From the NCBI RefSeq assembly GCF_029379315.1, contig NZ_JAQYWQ010000009.1, positions 1 through 64,000 on the forward strand: a DNA stretch of 64,000 nt, in the 5' to 3' direction. The position numbers and the translations under genes were made by a program. Position 1 is the stretch's first letter, and each line of letters starts with the position of its first letter. The stretch comes from Nostoc sp. S13. GTDB taxonomy: Bacteria; Cyanobacteriota; Cyanobacteriia; Cyanobacteriales; Nostocaceae. Shown piece after piece: positions 26,079 through 36,221 of this stretch. Below the pieces are notes generated by a model. The model made no database searches. It was not told where the DNA came from and was given only the letters and a program-made list of their open reading frames with translations.

Positions 26079-29000
26079 TTAACTAACTATTCGTTTCATC
26101 GGAATTTCTATCCAGAACTCACAGCCCTTACCAGCTTCAGAAACACACTTGATATTACCGCCGTGTTTTTCCACAATAATTTGGTAGCTAATAGATAACC
26201 CCAAACCAATACCTTGTCCAGGTTGCTTGGTGGTAAAGAAAGGTTCAAAAATGCGCGATCGCATTACCTCTGGAATCCCATAACTATTGTCAGCAATCCA
26301 AATCAGAATAGTATTCTCTTTTATGACTTCTGTACGAATCAAAATTTTAGGATTATCAATTTTTTTTCCAGCTTTCTCTGAGTTTTCCAGTGCATCGATC
26401 GCATTGTTAAGAATATTCATAAATACTTGATTCATCTGGGCTGCATAGCAGACTACCAGGGGCAATTCACCATATTGCTTGACTACCTCAATAGCAAAAG
26501 AATTAGTCTCTGGTTGCAGTCGATGTTGTAAAATTAGCAAAGTACTGTCGATGCCTTCATGAATATTGACTGATTTCATTCCTGCTTCGTCAAGCCGAGA
26601 AAAACTTCGTAACGACAAGACTAATTGAGAGATTCGATCTGCCCCCATCTTCATTGAAGTCAGAATTTTGGGCAAGTCATCACTAATGAAATCTAAATCC
26701 TCTGCTGCTACTTGCTTTTGAATTTCTCCTGTTGCCTTAGGATACTGTTTCTGATAGAGGCGCAGTAATTTTAATAAATTTTGGGCATGTTCCGTAACAT
26801 AGGTGATGTTGCCGTAAATAAAACTAATCGGGTTATTAATTTCATGTGCAATACCAGCAACTAACTGCCCTAAGCCTGCCATTTTTTCACTTTGAATCAA
26901 CTGGCTTTGAGTTTGCTGTAATTCTTTAAAAGTCTGGGTGATTTCTTCTTTTTGACGTTGAGTTTGTTCGAGTAATTCGCCTTGCTGAAGTCCTACTCCT
27001 AACTGAGTACCAATCTGCATTAGCAAATCTACCTCATCTTCTTGCCAATCACGGGGTTTGATATTTTGATAAGCTGCTAGCAATCCCCAAAGTTTCTCAC
27101 CCTGAAAAATCGGCACAATTATATATGCCCTAGCCTCCATTTGTTCGAGCAGGGCAATATAAGGAATAGAATAATCGCTGCTGTAAATATCCTTAATAAC
27201 AAGAGTTTTACTATTAGTAAAATCTCCACCTTGGGTTTCTTGCAAGTAATTACCTGCGTAGGCGTAGTCCACACTTCGACCCTTCTCTACCAGACGCTGC
27301 GCGTAGCTTGCTTCCCCGTAGGGGTACGGCGCAGGCTCAGGGCAGGCAAGCTCAGTGACCGTCGTAGACATCGCAGCTACAATTTCTTTTACTGGTGTCC
27401 AACCTTCGGCTAAAGACTCAGCAACAAATTCCCCACTCCAATCAGCCCCGAATCGATAGATTGTGACTCTATCAACTTCCAATAGCCGCCGAACTTCTTC
27501 TGTACTGGTAGCAAAGATGGTGGCTATATCAAGAGACTGGCGAATTTTCTCTACTGTTGCGGCTAATGCTTTCTCCCTTTCGGCTGCTTTCCGTTCTCGT
27601 TCGGCGGCTTTAGCCAGTTTTTGGGCTTGCGCCTGCACCTGTTTCAATGACTCAGCTTGCTGTAATGCTACCCCCAACTGGACACCAACTTGTGCTAACA
27701 AGTTGATTTCCTCATCTTGCCAATAACGGGGCTGGAAATTTTGATAAGCTACTAGCAATCCCCACAGCTTTTCGCCGTGAGAAATTGGTACAAAAACTTC
27801 ATTACGTGCATACTTACCCGCTTGTTTTCCTTGCACAAGAACGCCTTCCGTTATCGGCTGCGACTTAACCATTGACATCCAGTCATCAACAATGGAATCA
27901 GCGACAAATTCGCCACTTCCATTAGCACAGAAACGATAAATTGCTACTCTTTCCACTTCTAATAGCCGTAGAACTTCTTGAGTAGTGGTATTAAAAATAG
28001 TGTCAATATCCAAAGACTGACGAATTTTTTCTACGGTGTTCGCCAAAGCCCTTTGTCGTTCTGCGGCTTTGTTAATCTCTGCGGCTTGAATTTGTGTTTG
28101 TCGTAAGAATTCCGCTTGCTGCAAGGCTACGCCTAGTTGAATGCCAACTTGGGTAAGCAAATAGATTTCATCTTCTTGCCAATCACGGGTTTTGGTGTTC
28201 TGGTATACTGCTATCAAGCCCCAAAGCTTTTGACCGTGGTAAATGGCCAGAATCACATAAGCTTTTGCCTGATAGCTCTCTAATACCTTAATGTAGCAGT
28301 CGCTAAAACCTGCACTGTAAATATCATTACAAACACGGTATAATTCACAGTTGCTGAAGCGACCACCCTGTTTATCTTGTAAGTAAGTATCAGCTAATGG
28401 GGGTTTAGCTAAATCTTTGGCACTACATGCGCTGATGTTTTCTTTCAATTCTGGTCGCAGCAACTGGTCTTGCATTAGGCAAGACCAACCTTCCGCCACT
28501 GATTCAAACACAAATTCACCACTCCAATCTGCATTGAAGCGATAGATAGCCACGCGGTCAGCATTCAGCACTTCTCTAAGTTCTGTGGTACTTGTGTAGA
28601 AAATGCTTTCCAAGTCTAGAGACTGACGAACTTTCTCAATGGTTATGGCGATGGTTTTCTGCCATTCTGCGGCTTTTTCTACGGCTTTTGCATGTGCTAG
28701 TTGTGCTGATTGTAATTTCACTTGTTCCAGGTAATCTGCTTGCTGCAAGGCAACTCCCAGATGTTCGGCGATTAATTCCACAAACTCAATTTCTGATGCT
28801 TCCCATTGGCGAGGACTACTACACTGATGAATACACAGCAATCCCCATAAATCTTTACCTTTAATTAAAGAGGCGGCTATATTGGCACGTACCTGGAATC
28901 TTTGTAGCATTTGAACGTGACAATCACTTACATTAGCTTGATATATATCAGCCATTGCTTTAATTCGCCCTTGCTGATATATTCCTGCAAACTCCGCAGC

Positions 29001-29309
29001 AAAGCAGTGGTCGCTCAGTTTGGCTGCTAGTGCCGAACCCCATTCTGCTCCCACATCTTCATAAATAAATTCCCCTTCCCATCCTAAATCGGGATAAAAA
29101 CGAAACACACTAACCCGGTCGGTTTTCAGAAGCTGGCGTACTTCAGTGACTGTAATTTTGAAGATGGTTTCTATGTCTAGAGACTCGCGAATGCGGGCAA
29201 TAACTCCAGATAGAGCTTTTTGTTTCTCACTCTGAGGCAGGGAGAATGTCATATCTGAAGGAGATTGTTGCTGCTCTGAATTTGGTTGAATATTAGAGGC
29301 GTTTTCCAT
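26079..29309 (-). CDS. Four-GAF sensor histidine kinase; GAF1 DXCF cyanobacteriochrome-like
   Basis: 1076 aa, cytosolic. Four GAF domains (about 40-190, 225-395, 425-560, 590-790) linked by coiled coils are followed by HisKA (His822 in [14 protein letters not shown]) and HATPase (GQGIGLGLS). GAF1 carries both bilin-linked features of DXCF cyanobacteriochromes: DHCF (100-103) and Cys130-His131 in [21 protein letters not shown]2 has Cys338-Tyr339 ([14 protein letters not shown]). GAF3 is short and GAF4 has Pro where the Cys should be ([10 protein letters not shown]). It is therefore probably a light sensor with one or two chromophores plus structural GAFs. A stretch of about 40 residues in GAF4 (about 644-686) is encoded by dispersed repeats inserted in frame. 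The output regulator is not adjacent. Confidence 0.88.
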   Translation of the reverse strand: MENASNIQPNSEQQQSPSDMTFSLPQSEKQKALSGVIARIRESLDIETIFKITVTEVRQLLKTDRVSVFRFYPDLGWEGEFIYEDVGAEWGSALAAKLSDHCFAAEFAGIYQQGRIKAMADIYQANVSDCHVQMLQRFQVRANIAASLIKGKDLWGLLCIHQCSSPRQWEASEIEFVELIAEHLGVALQQADYLEQVKLQSAQLAHAKAVEKAAEWQKTIAITIEKVRQSLDLESIFYTSTTELREVLNADRVAIYRFNADWSGEFVFESVAEGWSCLMQDQLLRPELKENISACSAKDLAKPPLADTYLQDKQGGRFSNCELYRVCNDIYSAGFSDCYIKVLESYQAKAYVILAIYHGQKLWGLIAVYQNTKTRDWQEDEIYLLTQVGIQLGVALQQAEFLRQTQIQAAEINKAAERQRALANTVEKIRQSLDIDTIFNTTTQEVLRLLEVERVAIYRFCANGSGEFVADSIVDDWMSMVKSQPITEGVLVQGKQAGKYARNEVFVPISHGEKLWGLLVAYQNFQPRYWQDEEINLLAQVGVQLGVALQQAESLKQVQAQAQKLAKAAERERKAAEREKALAATVEKIRQSLDIATIFATSTEEVRRLLEVDRVTIYRFGADWSGEFVAESLAEGWTPVKEIVAAMSTTVTELACPEPAPYPYGEASYAQRLVEKGRSVDYAYAGNYLQETQGGDFTNSKTLVIKDIYSSDYSIPYIALLEQMEARAYIIVPIFQGEKLWGLLAAYQNIKPRDWQEDEVDLLMQIGTQLGVGLQQGELLEQTQRQKEEITQTFKELQQTQSQLIQSEKMAGLGQLVAGIAHEINNPISFIYGNITYVTEHAQNLLKLLRLYQKQYPKATGEIQKQVAAEDLDFISDDLPKILTSMKMGADRISQLVLSLRSFSRLDEAGMKSVNIHEGIDSTLLILQHRLQPETNSFAIEVVKQYGELPLVVCYAAQMNQVFMNILNNAIDALENSEKAGKKIDNPKILIRTEVIKENTILIWIADNSYGIPEVMRSRIFEPFFTTKQPGQGIGLGLSISYQIIVEKHGGNIKCVSEAGKGCEFWIEIPMKRIVS
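27256..27378. repeat. Dispersed repeats inserted in frame within the kinase GAF4
   Basis: The block contains GCGTAGGCGTAG, GCTTGCTTCCCCGTAGGGGT and CGTCGTAGACATCGCAG, each found elsewhere in non-coding DNA of this window (5310-5339, 22207-22228, 61291-61321). It is translated as a low-complexity stretch including [14 protein letters not shown]. The reading frame is kept on both sides. Confidence 0.7.
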
Positions 29310-29405
29310 TGCCAGCCGGATTTTAAATATTGAAAGTCTTCTATCTCATAATTCCCCTAGACAGTAGAAAGGTAACAATTATTTCCTTAAAATACCAGAA
29401 AAACA

Positions 29406-29437
29406 TTGTAGGGACACGATATCATCATGTCCCTACA
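29406..29437. repeat. Palindrome of the GTAGGGACA class
   Basis: TGTAGGGACACGAT and ATGTCCCTACA form a near-perfect palindrome about 31 bp long between the four-GAF kinase and the petN operon. It probably folds in RNA and may end transcription of the petN unit. Confidence 0.5.
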
Positions 29438-29461
29438 AAAACATTTTTAACCACGAGAAAA

Positions 29462-29626
29462 TTATCGCCGCTTAGGAGTGGCGCTGCGGGTGGTGCGTTT
29501 GTCTTCATCTCGACGACGGCGATCGCGCCAATCTGCCAGGGTCAAATAACCAATACCACCAGTGACTACTAAGAGCAGCACTACAGCAACTAAAACCAAA
29601 ATACTCAAGAATGGACTTTCCACCAT
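29462..29626 (-). CDS. Small conserved membrane protein downstream of petN
   Basis: 54 aa. One hydrophobic helix (about 8-28, LSILVLVAVVLLLVVTGGIG) is followed by a strongly basic tail (DWRDRRRRDEDKRTTRS). It starts four bases after the petN stop on the same strand, so the two are almost certainly co-transcribed. The layout suggests a single-pass thylakoid protein with a cytoplasmic basic tail. No named family is recognised. Confidence 0.65.
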   Translation of the reverse strand: MVESPFLSILVLVAVVLLLVVTGGIGYLTLADWRDRRRRDEDKRTTRSATPKRR

Positions 29627-29630
29627 GCCT

Positions 29631-29720
29631 TTACAGTCCGTTACGTCCCCAGACTACCATTGCAATTGACCAAGTGAACACAACTAACAGTGATACCCAA
29701 CCTAGTGTCAAAATCTCCAT
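29631..29720 (-). CDS. petN: Cytochrome b6f complex subunit PetN (subunit VIII)
   Basis: 29 aa, one membrane helix. The sequence [20 protein letters not shown] followed by MVVWGRNGL matches PetN of Nostoc-type cyanobacteria almost residue for residue. PetN is one of the four small subunits of the thylakoid cytochrome b6f complex and is needed for its stability. The gene is easily missed because of its size. It leads a two-gene unit with the 54-aa membrane protein. Confidence 0.93.
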   Translation of the reverse strand: MEILTLGWVSLLVVFTWSIAMVVWGRNGL

Positions 29721-29982
29721 AGTCCCACTTTTCAAATAATTACAAAAGGTCTCTAATAGTTATCATACTGGGAAAGGGCAGGCTGAGATTTTTTTTATCA
29801 ATGACATTGGAAGTCTTGCAGGCGATGTTTACGACAGGCTAGCTGCTGCAAAGGACACACATCTTTTCTTGGTACGGTAGTACTTTACGTCATAAAAAAG
29901 TAGCGATCAGGGTTTTCCACTTGATGGTTTGGGAATACTACGGTTATGGATATATATTTCAAATCCAGCAACCCCTAATATC

Positions 29983-31869
29983 ATGCCGACATTTTTCAAC
30001 TATCCTTTTCACTCTAACGGTTTTATTCCCCACGGACATTGTTATCTTTGGCAAACTGGATTAGTTTGGCTCCACATTATTTCTGATGCCACGATCGCTC
30101 TTGCCTATTATTCAATTCCCTTCCTACTAATTTACTTTATTTCCAAGCGCAAAGACGTTCCTTTTAATGGAGTTTTTCTGTTATTTGGTGCTTTTATCAT
30201 TGTCTGCGGTACTGGACACTTGATGGAAATTTGGACGCTTTGGCATCCAGACTATTGGATTGCAGGTGCTTTAAAAGCTCTAACTGCCATAATTTCGATA
30301 TACACGGCATTTGCGTTATTTTTTCTCATGCCTCAAGCTCTGACGCTACCCAGCCCAGCCCAGTTAGAAGTTATCAATCGAGCGCTTTCAACTGAAATTG
30401 TAGAGCGCAAGCGCATTGAGAAAGAACTACGTCTTGCAGAAGAAGTCGCTCAAAACTCCAGCCAAGCCAAGAGTGAATTTCTCGCCAATATGAGTCATGA
30501 ACTACGCACACCTCTCAACGGCATCTTGGGCTTTACACAAATCCTCCAACGCACAGAATCTTTGAGTGACAAAGGACGTAAAGGAGTCAGCATCATTTAC
30601 CAATGTGGTTCCCATCTTTTAACCCTGATTAATGATATTTTGGATCTCTCCAAGATAGAAGCTCGGAAACTGGAATTGCATCCTGTTGATTTCTATTTGC
30701 CTGCCTTTATAGATAGCGTGACTGAAATTTGCCGCATCCGGGCAGAACAAAAGGTGATCGCATTTCACATCCAACTCGATCCTGATTTGCCAACGGGCAT
30801 TCATGCTGATGAAAAACGCTTGCGACAAGTACTGATTAATTTACTTGGTAATGCCATTAAATTTACTCATCAAGGCAGTGTTACCTTCAAAGTTCAGGTG
30901 ATTGCTCAAGAATCAAATGCCAATGGACAGACAAGCTACCAAATTCGCTTTGAGGTAATAGATACCGGCACGGGTATAATCCCTGAACAAGCCGAGAAAA
31001 TCTTCCAGCCCTTTGAGCAAGTGGGAAATCAGAAACGACAATCTGAAGGTACAGGCTTGGGATTAGCAATCAGCCAAAAAATTGTTTTGTTGATGGGTGG
31101 TCAAATTCAGGTGCAAAGTACCTTATCCAAAGGTAGCACTTTCTGGTTTGAGGCAAAATTGCCACAATCTAAAGATTGGGCAAAGGTTTCCAGAGTGGTT
31201 GAGCAAGGAACTATTATTGGTTATCAAGGACAAAGGCGCACCATTTTAATTGCGGATGACAGATGGGAAAACCGAGCGGTAATTGTAAATTTACTAGAGC
31301 CAGTTGGGTTTACTGTTGTAGAAGCTAGTGAGGGCGAGGAAGGATGGGAACAGGCTCTAGTACACAAACCAGACTTGATTATCACTGACCTAGTAATGCC
31401 TATATTGGATGGATTTGAGTTGATTATTCGTTTGCGTCAGTCTGAGCAATTTCAAGAGATTGCGATCATCGCTTCGTCAGCCAGTGTGTTTGCAGCCGAC
31501 CAGTACAAGAGTATTGATGTCGGTGCAGATGTATTTCTACCAAAGCCTGTAGAAGCTGAAACGCTGCTAGAAATGTTACGGCAATTTTTGCAATTGGAAT
31601 GGATTTTTGACGGTAAGGTAGATGCAATCAAAAAAAACCAGACAGGTGGTTTGGATCAACCAAATGAGATGATTTATCCTGCCAACGAGGTTTTACAACA
31701 GTTACTCGAACTCGCACAAGACGGCGATATTCAAAAGGTTTTAGAACTGGCTCAACAACTTTCGGCATCTGATGAGCAGCTAAACGTTTTTGCCGAGCAG
31801 CTTGTCCAGCTTGCTAGTAATTTCCAACTCAAACGTTTGGAAAGTTTTATTCAACAATACATTAATTAA
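29983..31869 (+). CDS. Ethylene-receptor-like hybrid histidine kinase
   Basis: 628 aa. The N-terminus has three membrane helices (about 28-50, 62-82, 93-116) matching the ethylene-binding domain of plant ETR1. With a constant offset of ten residues, every key ETR1 position is kept: D35 (D25), Y42 (Y32), P46 (P36), I72 (I62), C75 (C65) and H79 (H69), the last two being the copper ligands. A coiled coil leads to HisKA (His172 in NMSHELRTPLNG), HATPase (SEGTGLGLAIS) and a receiver with Asp469 (ITDLVMPILDGF). A short Hpt-like helical tail may follow. ATG 29983 is preferred over the upstream TTG 29929. It is followed 30 bases later by a response-regulator/kinase gene, probably the same operon. Confidence 0.9.
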   Translation: MPTFFNYPFHSNGFIPHGHCYLWQTGLVWLHIISDATIALAYYSIPFLLIYFISKRKDVPFNGVFLLFGAFIIVCGTGHLMEIWTLWHPDYWIAGALKALTAIISIYTAFALFFLMPQALTLPSPAQLEVINRALSTEIVERKRIEKELRLAEEVAQNSSQAKSEFLANMSHELRTPLNGILGFTQILQRTESLSDKGRKGVSIIYQCGSHLLTLINDILDLSKIEARKLELHPVDFYLPAFIDSVTEICRIRAEQKVIAFHIQLDPDLPTGIHADEKRLRQVLINLLGNAIKFTHQGSVTFKVQVIAQESNANGQTSYQIRFEVIDTGTGIIPEQAEKIFQPFEQVGNQKRQSEGTGLGLAISQKIVLLMGGQIQVQSTLSKGSTFWFEAKLPQSKDWAKVSRVVEQGTIIGYQGQRRTILIADDRWENRAVIVNLLEPVGFTVVEASEGEEGWEQALVHKPDLIITDLVMPILDGFELIIRLRQSEQFQEIAIIASSASVFAADQYKSIDVGADVFLPKPVEAETLLEMLRQFLQLEWIFDGKVDAIKKNQTGGLDQPNEMIYPANEVLQQLLELAQDGDIQKVLELAQQLSASDEQLNVFAEQLVQLASNFQLKRLESFIQQYIN

Positions 31870-31899
31870 TTTGAGTTGAATTTCACTTTTAAATCCATC

Positions 31900-33162
31900 A
31901 TGAACAAGAACCCAAATACTGGATTTATTTTGATTGTAGATGATAATCCGACAAATTTATCTGTGCTGTGTGAAGCGCTCAATAGTGAGGGTTTTCGTTT
32001 CCGTGTTGCAGTCGATGGAGAAAGCGCGATCGCCCAAGCCGAACGTAATCAACCAGAGCTGATTTTGCTGGATGTACAAATGCCAGGTATTGACGGATTT
32101 GAAACTTGTTGTCGCCTGAAAGCTAATCCTGTTACCCAAAATATTCCGATTATTTTCACTACTGCTTTAGCAGATACGGAGAGCAAAACGAAGGGATTTT
32201 CCCTTGGTGCGGTAGACTATATCCCTAAACCGTTTGCACAAGAGGAAGTCATTGCCAGAGTGCGCGTGCATTTACAACTTAAACAATTGACTGAATGTTT
32301 GGAACAACAAGTCAGCGATCGCACCAAGGCTTTGCAACAAGCTCAAGTCAAACTAGTGCAGCAAGAGAAACTATCAACACTCGGAGAGTTAATCGCTGGT
32401 ATTGGTCATGAAATCAATAACCCGATCAACTTTATTTCTAGCAATATTTTACCCTTGCAAGAATACATTGCAGGAGTAACCAAGTTGCTCTTACTGTATG
32501 AACAAGAATATCCAAACCCAACAGCTAAAATTACCACTACTCTTGAGGACTTGGATTTGAACTTTGTTCTCGAAGATATGGGAAAAATATTGAACTCACT
32601 CCAACTAGGAAGTGAACGAATTCGCAACCTTTCTAATTCACTCCGCAACTTCTGTCGCTCGGATAGAGATACCAAAATATCTGCTGATTTGCATCAAGGA
32701 CTAGATAGTACACTAATGATTTTGCAACACCGCCTCAAGGCTAATGGCGATCGTCCCCGCATTGAAGTTATTAAAAGTTATGGAGTAATACCAGAGGTTA
32801 GCTGCTATATTGGGCAGATGAATCAAGTATTTATGAACATTCTGGCAAATGCAATTGATGCCCTTGATGAAGCTATAATGCAAGGCAAAATGAGCAATCT
32901 AATTCCTCAGATTCAAATTGCAACAGAAATAGATTCTGAAGAAATGGTTGTAATTCGGATTGCTGACAATGGGGTTGGTGTGCCTGAACGGCTTAAAAAA
33001 CACTTGTTTGAGCCGTTGTTTACCACAAAAAACGTTGGGAAAGGCACTGGACTCGGCTTATCGATAGCCTATGAAATAGTCGTAGAGAAACACAAAGGTG
33101 TTTTAGAAGTGAATTCTCAAGCAGGTGTGGGAACCGATTTTATAATCAAAATTCCCACATGA
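31900..33162 (+). CDS. Receiver-histidine kinase, partner of the ethylene-receptor-like kinase
   Basis: 420 aa, soluble. An N-terminal receiver (about 5-120; VDDNPTN, phosphoacceptor Asp58 in LLDVQMPGIDGF, K in PKPF) is followed by a coiled coil and a histidine kinase with His170 (AGIGHEINNPINF), an N-box NIL-ANAIDALDE and GKGTGLGLS. This order (REC before HK) suits a relay in which an upstream kinase phosphorylates the receiver and modulates this kinase. The gene starts 30 bases after the ethylene-receptor-like kinase stop. ATG 31900 is chosen; the open frame extends to TTG 31876. Confidence 0.9.
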   Translation: MNKNPNTGFILIVDDNPTNLSVLCEALNSEGFRFRVAVDGESAIAQAERNQPELILLDVQMPGIDGFETCCRLKANPVTQNIPIIFTTALADTESKTKGFSLGAVDYIPKPFAQEEVIARVRVHLQLKQLTECLEQQVSDRTKALQQAQVKLVQQEKLSTLGELIAGIGHEINNPINFISSNILPLQEYIAGVTKLLLLYEQEYPNPTAKITTTLEDLDLNFVLEDMGKILNSLQLGSERIRNLSNSLRNFCRSDRDTKISADLHQGLDSTLMILQHRLKANGDRPRIEVIKSYGVIPEVSCYIGQMNQVFMNILANAIDALDEAIMQGKMSNLIPQIQIATEIDSEEMVVIRIADNGVGVPERLKKHLFEPLFTTKNVGKGTGLGLSIAYEIVVEKHKGVLEVNSQAGVGTDFIIKIPT

Positions 33163-33222
33163 GAGCTACAAAACTGCTCTAGCATTTATCATACTGAAGA
33201 CTGGGAAAGAATTTTCCCAATA

Positions 33223-33247
33223 CTTCTCTACCTTGGGCTGCGCCAAC
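33223..33247 (-). repeat. 25-bp dispersed repeat (copy 1)
   Basis: CTTCTCTACCTTGGGCTGCG followed by CCAAC. The same 25-mer or a one-base variant is at 34158-34182 (inverted) and 38453-38477 (inside the UPF0182 gene); a diverged copy is at 36518-36542. Confidence 0.65.
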
Positions 33248-33291
33248 GACAACGCTCAGTACAAGTACCCAATCCCTAATTTCTATATCGA

Positions 33292-33756
33292 GTGAATTCA
33301 ACTTCTTTAGATCCTCAATTAATGGCAGAACGCCTAGAATCCCTCAAAGCTGGAATAATTGGGGGTTTATCTGTGTGTTTCGCTTTTGCGATTGTTAGTG
33401 TGTTGAATACTTTTGTATTGGCAAAGTATTTTCAGACACTCGTAAGTCTGCAAAGTGATTTTAACTGGCAGTGGTTGATGAGTGGTGCAGTTGCAACTTT
33501 TACTGGTTTGTTATTTGGTGTCACCTACCGCTATATCATCCGCTCAGATCAAAATCCTCAACTCAAAGCTGGTGGTGTGCTGGCCTTTGGCTTGGTGCGG
33601 GGATTAACTCAGATAGAACTTGGGTGGAATTCTCATAGCACAATTTTGCCTTTTGTGGTCTTGGCTTTTGAAAGTGTATTATGGTTTGGAATGGCTGCGA
33701 TCGCTCTTGATATGGCTATTCAACTCCGTTGGGTCAAACCTTTTTCATCAATCTAA
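33292..33756 (+). CDS. Conserved membrane protein, function unknown
   Basis: 154 aa from a GTG start. About four membrane helices (roughly 21-45, 62-84, 93-112, 118-140) with little between them; LMSGAVATFTGLLFGVTYRY and GVLAFGLVRGLTQIELGW are the most distinctive stretches. It resembles an uncharacterised cyanobacterial integral membrane family. It is on the same strand as the two kinases but separated by a repeat and 130 bases, so joint regulation is uncertain. Confidence 0.7.
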   Translation: MNSTSLDPQLMAERLESLKAGIIGGLSVCFAFAIVSVLNTFVLAKYFQTLVSLQSDFNWQWLMSGAVATFTGLLFGVTYRYIIRSDQNPQLKAGGVLAFGLVRGLTQIELGWNSHSTILPFVVLAFESVLWFGMAAIALDMAIQLRWVKPFSSI

Positions 33757-34286
33757 ATTCCCTTTCCCTAAGTTATTGATAGATATTCTACTTTTTGCAA
33801 GTAGTAGATACTAAAGAATTAAGCATTATAGCCATTTTCAATTACGTGAGGTACAGGTATGGAAATAGACCTAACCCCCTAAACCCCTTCCCGCTTCGGG
33901 AAGGGAGAACAATTCAAAGCCTCTGACGCCACATGCAACAAGAGTGGCTCGCCGCCCAACGCAGTAGCTCCTCCTTTTAGGAGAGAGGAATGAAGCGAGG
34001 TAAAAATTGTACTTCACTGGGTCGAGAACCGCTATAAGGATAAAAATAAATTTGTATTATTAATTAAATTAATCAATCTATTACAGTTCGGCGGAATTCA
34101 AAATTTAAGATTCAAACAGGTATACAGCGTAAGCGTTTTATGGTTACTGAGGTTGCCGTTGGCGCAGCCCAAGATAGAGAAGTATTGATTTGGAATCGGT
34201 GGTTTATTGGGATTAAAGGAATAATCTAAAATCTAAAATTGTTTGACTGAGTGCGAATTCAAGCAAGGGCAGCTAGAGCAAGAAAT
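33757..34286. other. Repeat-rich non-coding stretch
   Basis: About 530 bases. It has CCTTCCCGCTTCGGGAAGGG, a strong hairpin near 33886-33906; GCCGCCCAACGCAGTAGCTCC near 33951, a relative of the element in vapC; TCCTTTTAGGAGAGAGGAA; and the inverted 25-bp repeat at 34158-34182. No ORF is supported. Confidence 0.5.
34158..34182 (+). repeat. 25-bp dispersed repeat (copy 2)
   Basis: GTTGGCGCAGCCCAAGATAG then AGAAG, the inverse of copy 1 with one substitution. Non-coding position just upstream of the glucose-dehydrogenase relic. Confidence 0.65.
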
Positions 34287-34758
34287 ATGATAGGGTTAGA
34301 AGGGAAGAATGCCTTAATTACAGGTGCAACGTTAGGTATCAGTCAGGCGATCGCAATCAGACTTGCCTAACAAGGGTGCAACATCGCCATCAATTACCGC
34401 AAAGACCATAAAGCTGCAACAGACACGGAAAAGATGGCATAGCAAAAGTGTCTCTGCGTCCGTGAAACTATTAAACACCTCCTGTCTCTTAATTGTTCGG
34501 GGGTGATTATTAATATTTCCAGTGTTTAGGAAATTATTCCTCGACCGATGTACAGCAGATTTCAAGCAAGGTGAAGTACACAACGATTCGTGCCAAAGCC
34601 AGGTATAAACACTGTTTTACTTCTGTTAGCAGAGCGGGGCGTAGTCCATTCACCAATTCTGAATTCTGCTGTATATCATACATCACCGGACAAACGTTGT
34701 TTGTAGATTGTGGATTGACTCTGTATGCTGACTTCCGAGAAACTTGGTCAATTTCAGG
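34287..34758 (+). pseudogene. Glucose 1-dehydrogenase-like SDR, decayed
   Basis: From ATG 34287 the frame reads GLEGKNALITGATLGISQAI and AIRLA, then TAA, then QGCNIAINYRKDHKAATDTE and another stop. Farther on are GVIINISSV, a stop, EIIPRPM, and finally GQTLFVDCGLTLYADF in another frame. These are, in order, the Rossmann motif, a central strand and the C-terminal motif of short-chain glucose dehydrogenases, with the catalytic Tyr-Lys segment deleted. Several stops and at least one frameshift make it a pseudogene. It lies just ahead of the invertase gene, suggesting an old sugar-metabolism pair. Confidence 0.8.
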
Positions 34759-34817
34759 TAAGCTTGCGTACTTTCCACAACTGAGCCGATACATACCATT
34801 AGTGGAATTAAACGCTT

Positions 34818-36221
34818 ATGACTAGCGCGATCAATAATAACAGTTTGCTAGAAGCAGAAGCCTGGAAACTGTTGGAAAAGTCCATAATTTATTACCAGGG
34901 GAAACCTATTGGGACTGTAGCCGCTCACGATCCGGAGTTAGAGACACTCAATTATGACCAGTGCTTCCTCCGCGATTTTGTCCCTTCTGCCTTGGTGTTT
35001 CTCATGCACGGCAAAGCAGAGATTGTCCGCAACTTCTTAGTAGAAACACTGAAATTACAAAGTCATGAAAAGCAGATAGACTGCTTTGAACCAGGAGCGG
35101 GATTAATGCCTGCAAGTTTCAAAGTACATTTTAATGGGAATGAGGAATTTTTGGTCGCTGATTTTGGTGAGCAGGCGATCGCTCGCGTTCCCCCAATTGA
35201 TTCCTGTATGTGGTGGATTCTCTTGCTAAGGGCTTATGAAAAAGCTACAGGCGATATGTCCCTAGCACGTCAGCCAGATTTTCAAGTAGGAATCAAGTTA
35301 ATTTTGGATCTTTGCCTGGTACATCGCTTTTCTATGTACCCAACTATGTTAGTTCCCGATGGCGCGTTTATGATTGACCGTCGCATGGGAGTTTACGAAC
35401 ATCCTCTAGAAATTCAGGTGTTATTCTATGCGTCCCTCAGGGCTGCTAGTGAATTGCTTTTACCAGATGGGGATGGCGATAGCTACCTTACCAAAATCAA
35501 TAGGCGATTGGGATCTTTGAAATATCATATCCGCAACTATTACTGGCTAGACCTGAAGCGATTGGGGGAAATCTATCGTTACAAGGATAACGAATTTGGT
35601 AAAGAAATTGTTAATAAATTCAACATCAACTCAGAATCAATCCCCAGTTGGTTGACCGAGTGGTTGCCCGAAACTGGAGGATATTTAGCGGGAAATCTGG
35701 GGCCGGGACGGATAGATTTTCGCTTTTTTGCTCTGGGAAATCTGATGGCAATCTTAACTTCTTTAGCCAGCGAAAAAGAATCTCAAAGCATTATGAATTT
35801 ATTTGCCCAACGTTGGCAAGACTTGATCGGCTATATGCCTGTTAAAATCTGCTTTCCAGCTTTGGAAGGTTTAGAGTGGAGAATTGTTACAGGATGTGAC
35901 TCTAAGAACAGGGCTTGGTCTTATCACAACGGCGGTAACTGGCCCGTTTTACTGTGGTTATTTACCGCAGCGGCACTAAAAGCAGGTCGAACAGAACTTG
36001 CCCAAGCAGCGATCGCCATTGCCGAAAGGCGTTTATTTAAGGATAAATTCCCCGAATACTACGATGGCAACAATGGTCGTTTAATTGGCAAAGAAGCCAG
36101 AATTTATCAAACTTGGAGCATTGCTGGATTGCTTGCAGCTAAACAGTTGGTGGAAAATCCAGAGTATTTGGAATTAATCAGCTTTGCAGAGGGTCTTGAA
36201 GGCCCAGGCTGTAGCCTATAG
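34818..36221 (+). CDS. Alkaline/neutral invertase (glycoside hydrolase family 100)
   Basis: 467-aa cytosolic enzyme that hydrolyses sucrose to glucose and fructose. GH100 hallmarks are present: [17 protein letters not shown] near the N-terminus, [45 protein letters not shown] and the C-terminal [18 protein letters not shown]. Length and order are normal for the cyanobacterial InvA/InvB enzymes, which feed heterocyst and vegetative-cell carbon use. The preceding gene is a decayed glucose dehydrogenase. I cannot tell InvA from InvB with certainty, so no symbol is given. Confidence 0.92.
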   Translation: MTSAINNNSLLEAEAWKLLEKSIIYYQGKPIGTVAAHDPELETLNYDQCFLRDFVPSALVFLMHGKAEIVRNFLVETLKLQSHEKQIDCFEPGAGLMPASFKVHFNGNEEFLVADFGEQAIARVPPIDSCMWWILLLRAYEKATGDMSLARQPDFQVGIKLILDLCLVHRFSMYPTMLVPDGAFMIDRRMGVYEHPLEIQVLFYASLRAASELLLPDGDGDSYLTKINRRLGSLKYHIRNYYWLDLKRLGEIYRYKDNEFGKEIVNKFNINSESIPSWLTEWLPETGGYLAGNLGPGRIDFRFFALGNLMAILTSLASEKESQSIMNLFAQRWQDLIGYMPVKICFPALEGLEWRIVTGCDSKNRAWSYHNGGNWPVLLWLFTAAALKAGRTELAQAAIAIAERRLFKDKFPEYYDGNNGRLIGKEARIYQTWSIAGLLAAKQLVENPEYLELISFAEGLEGPGCSL

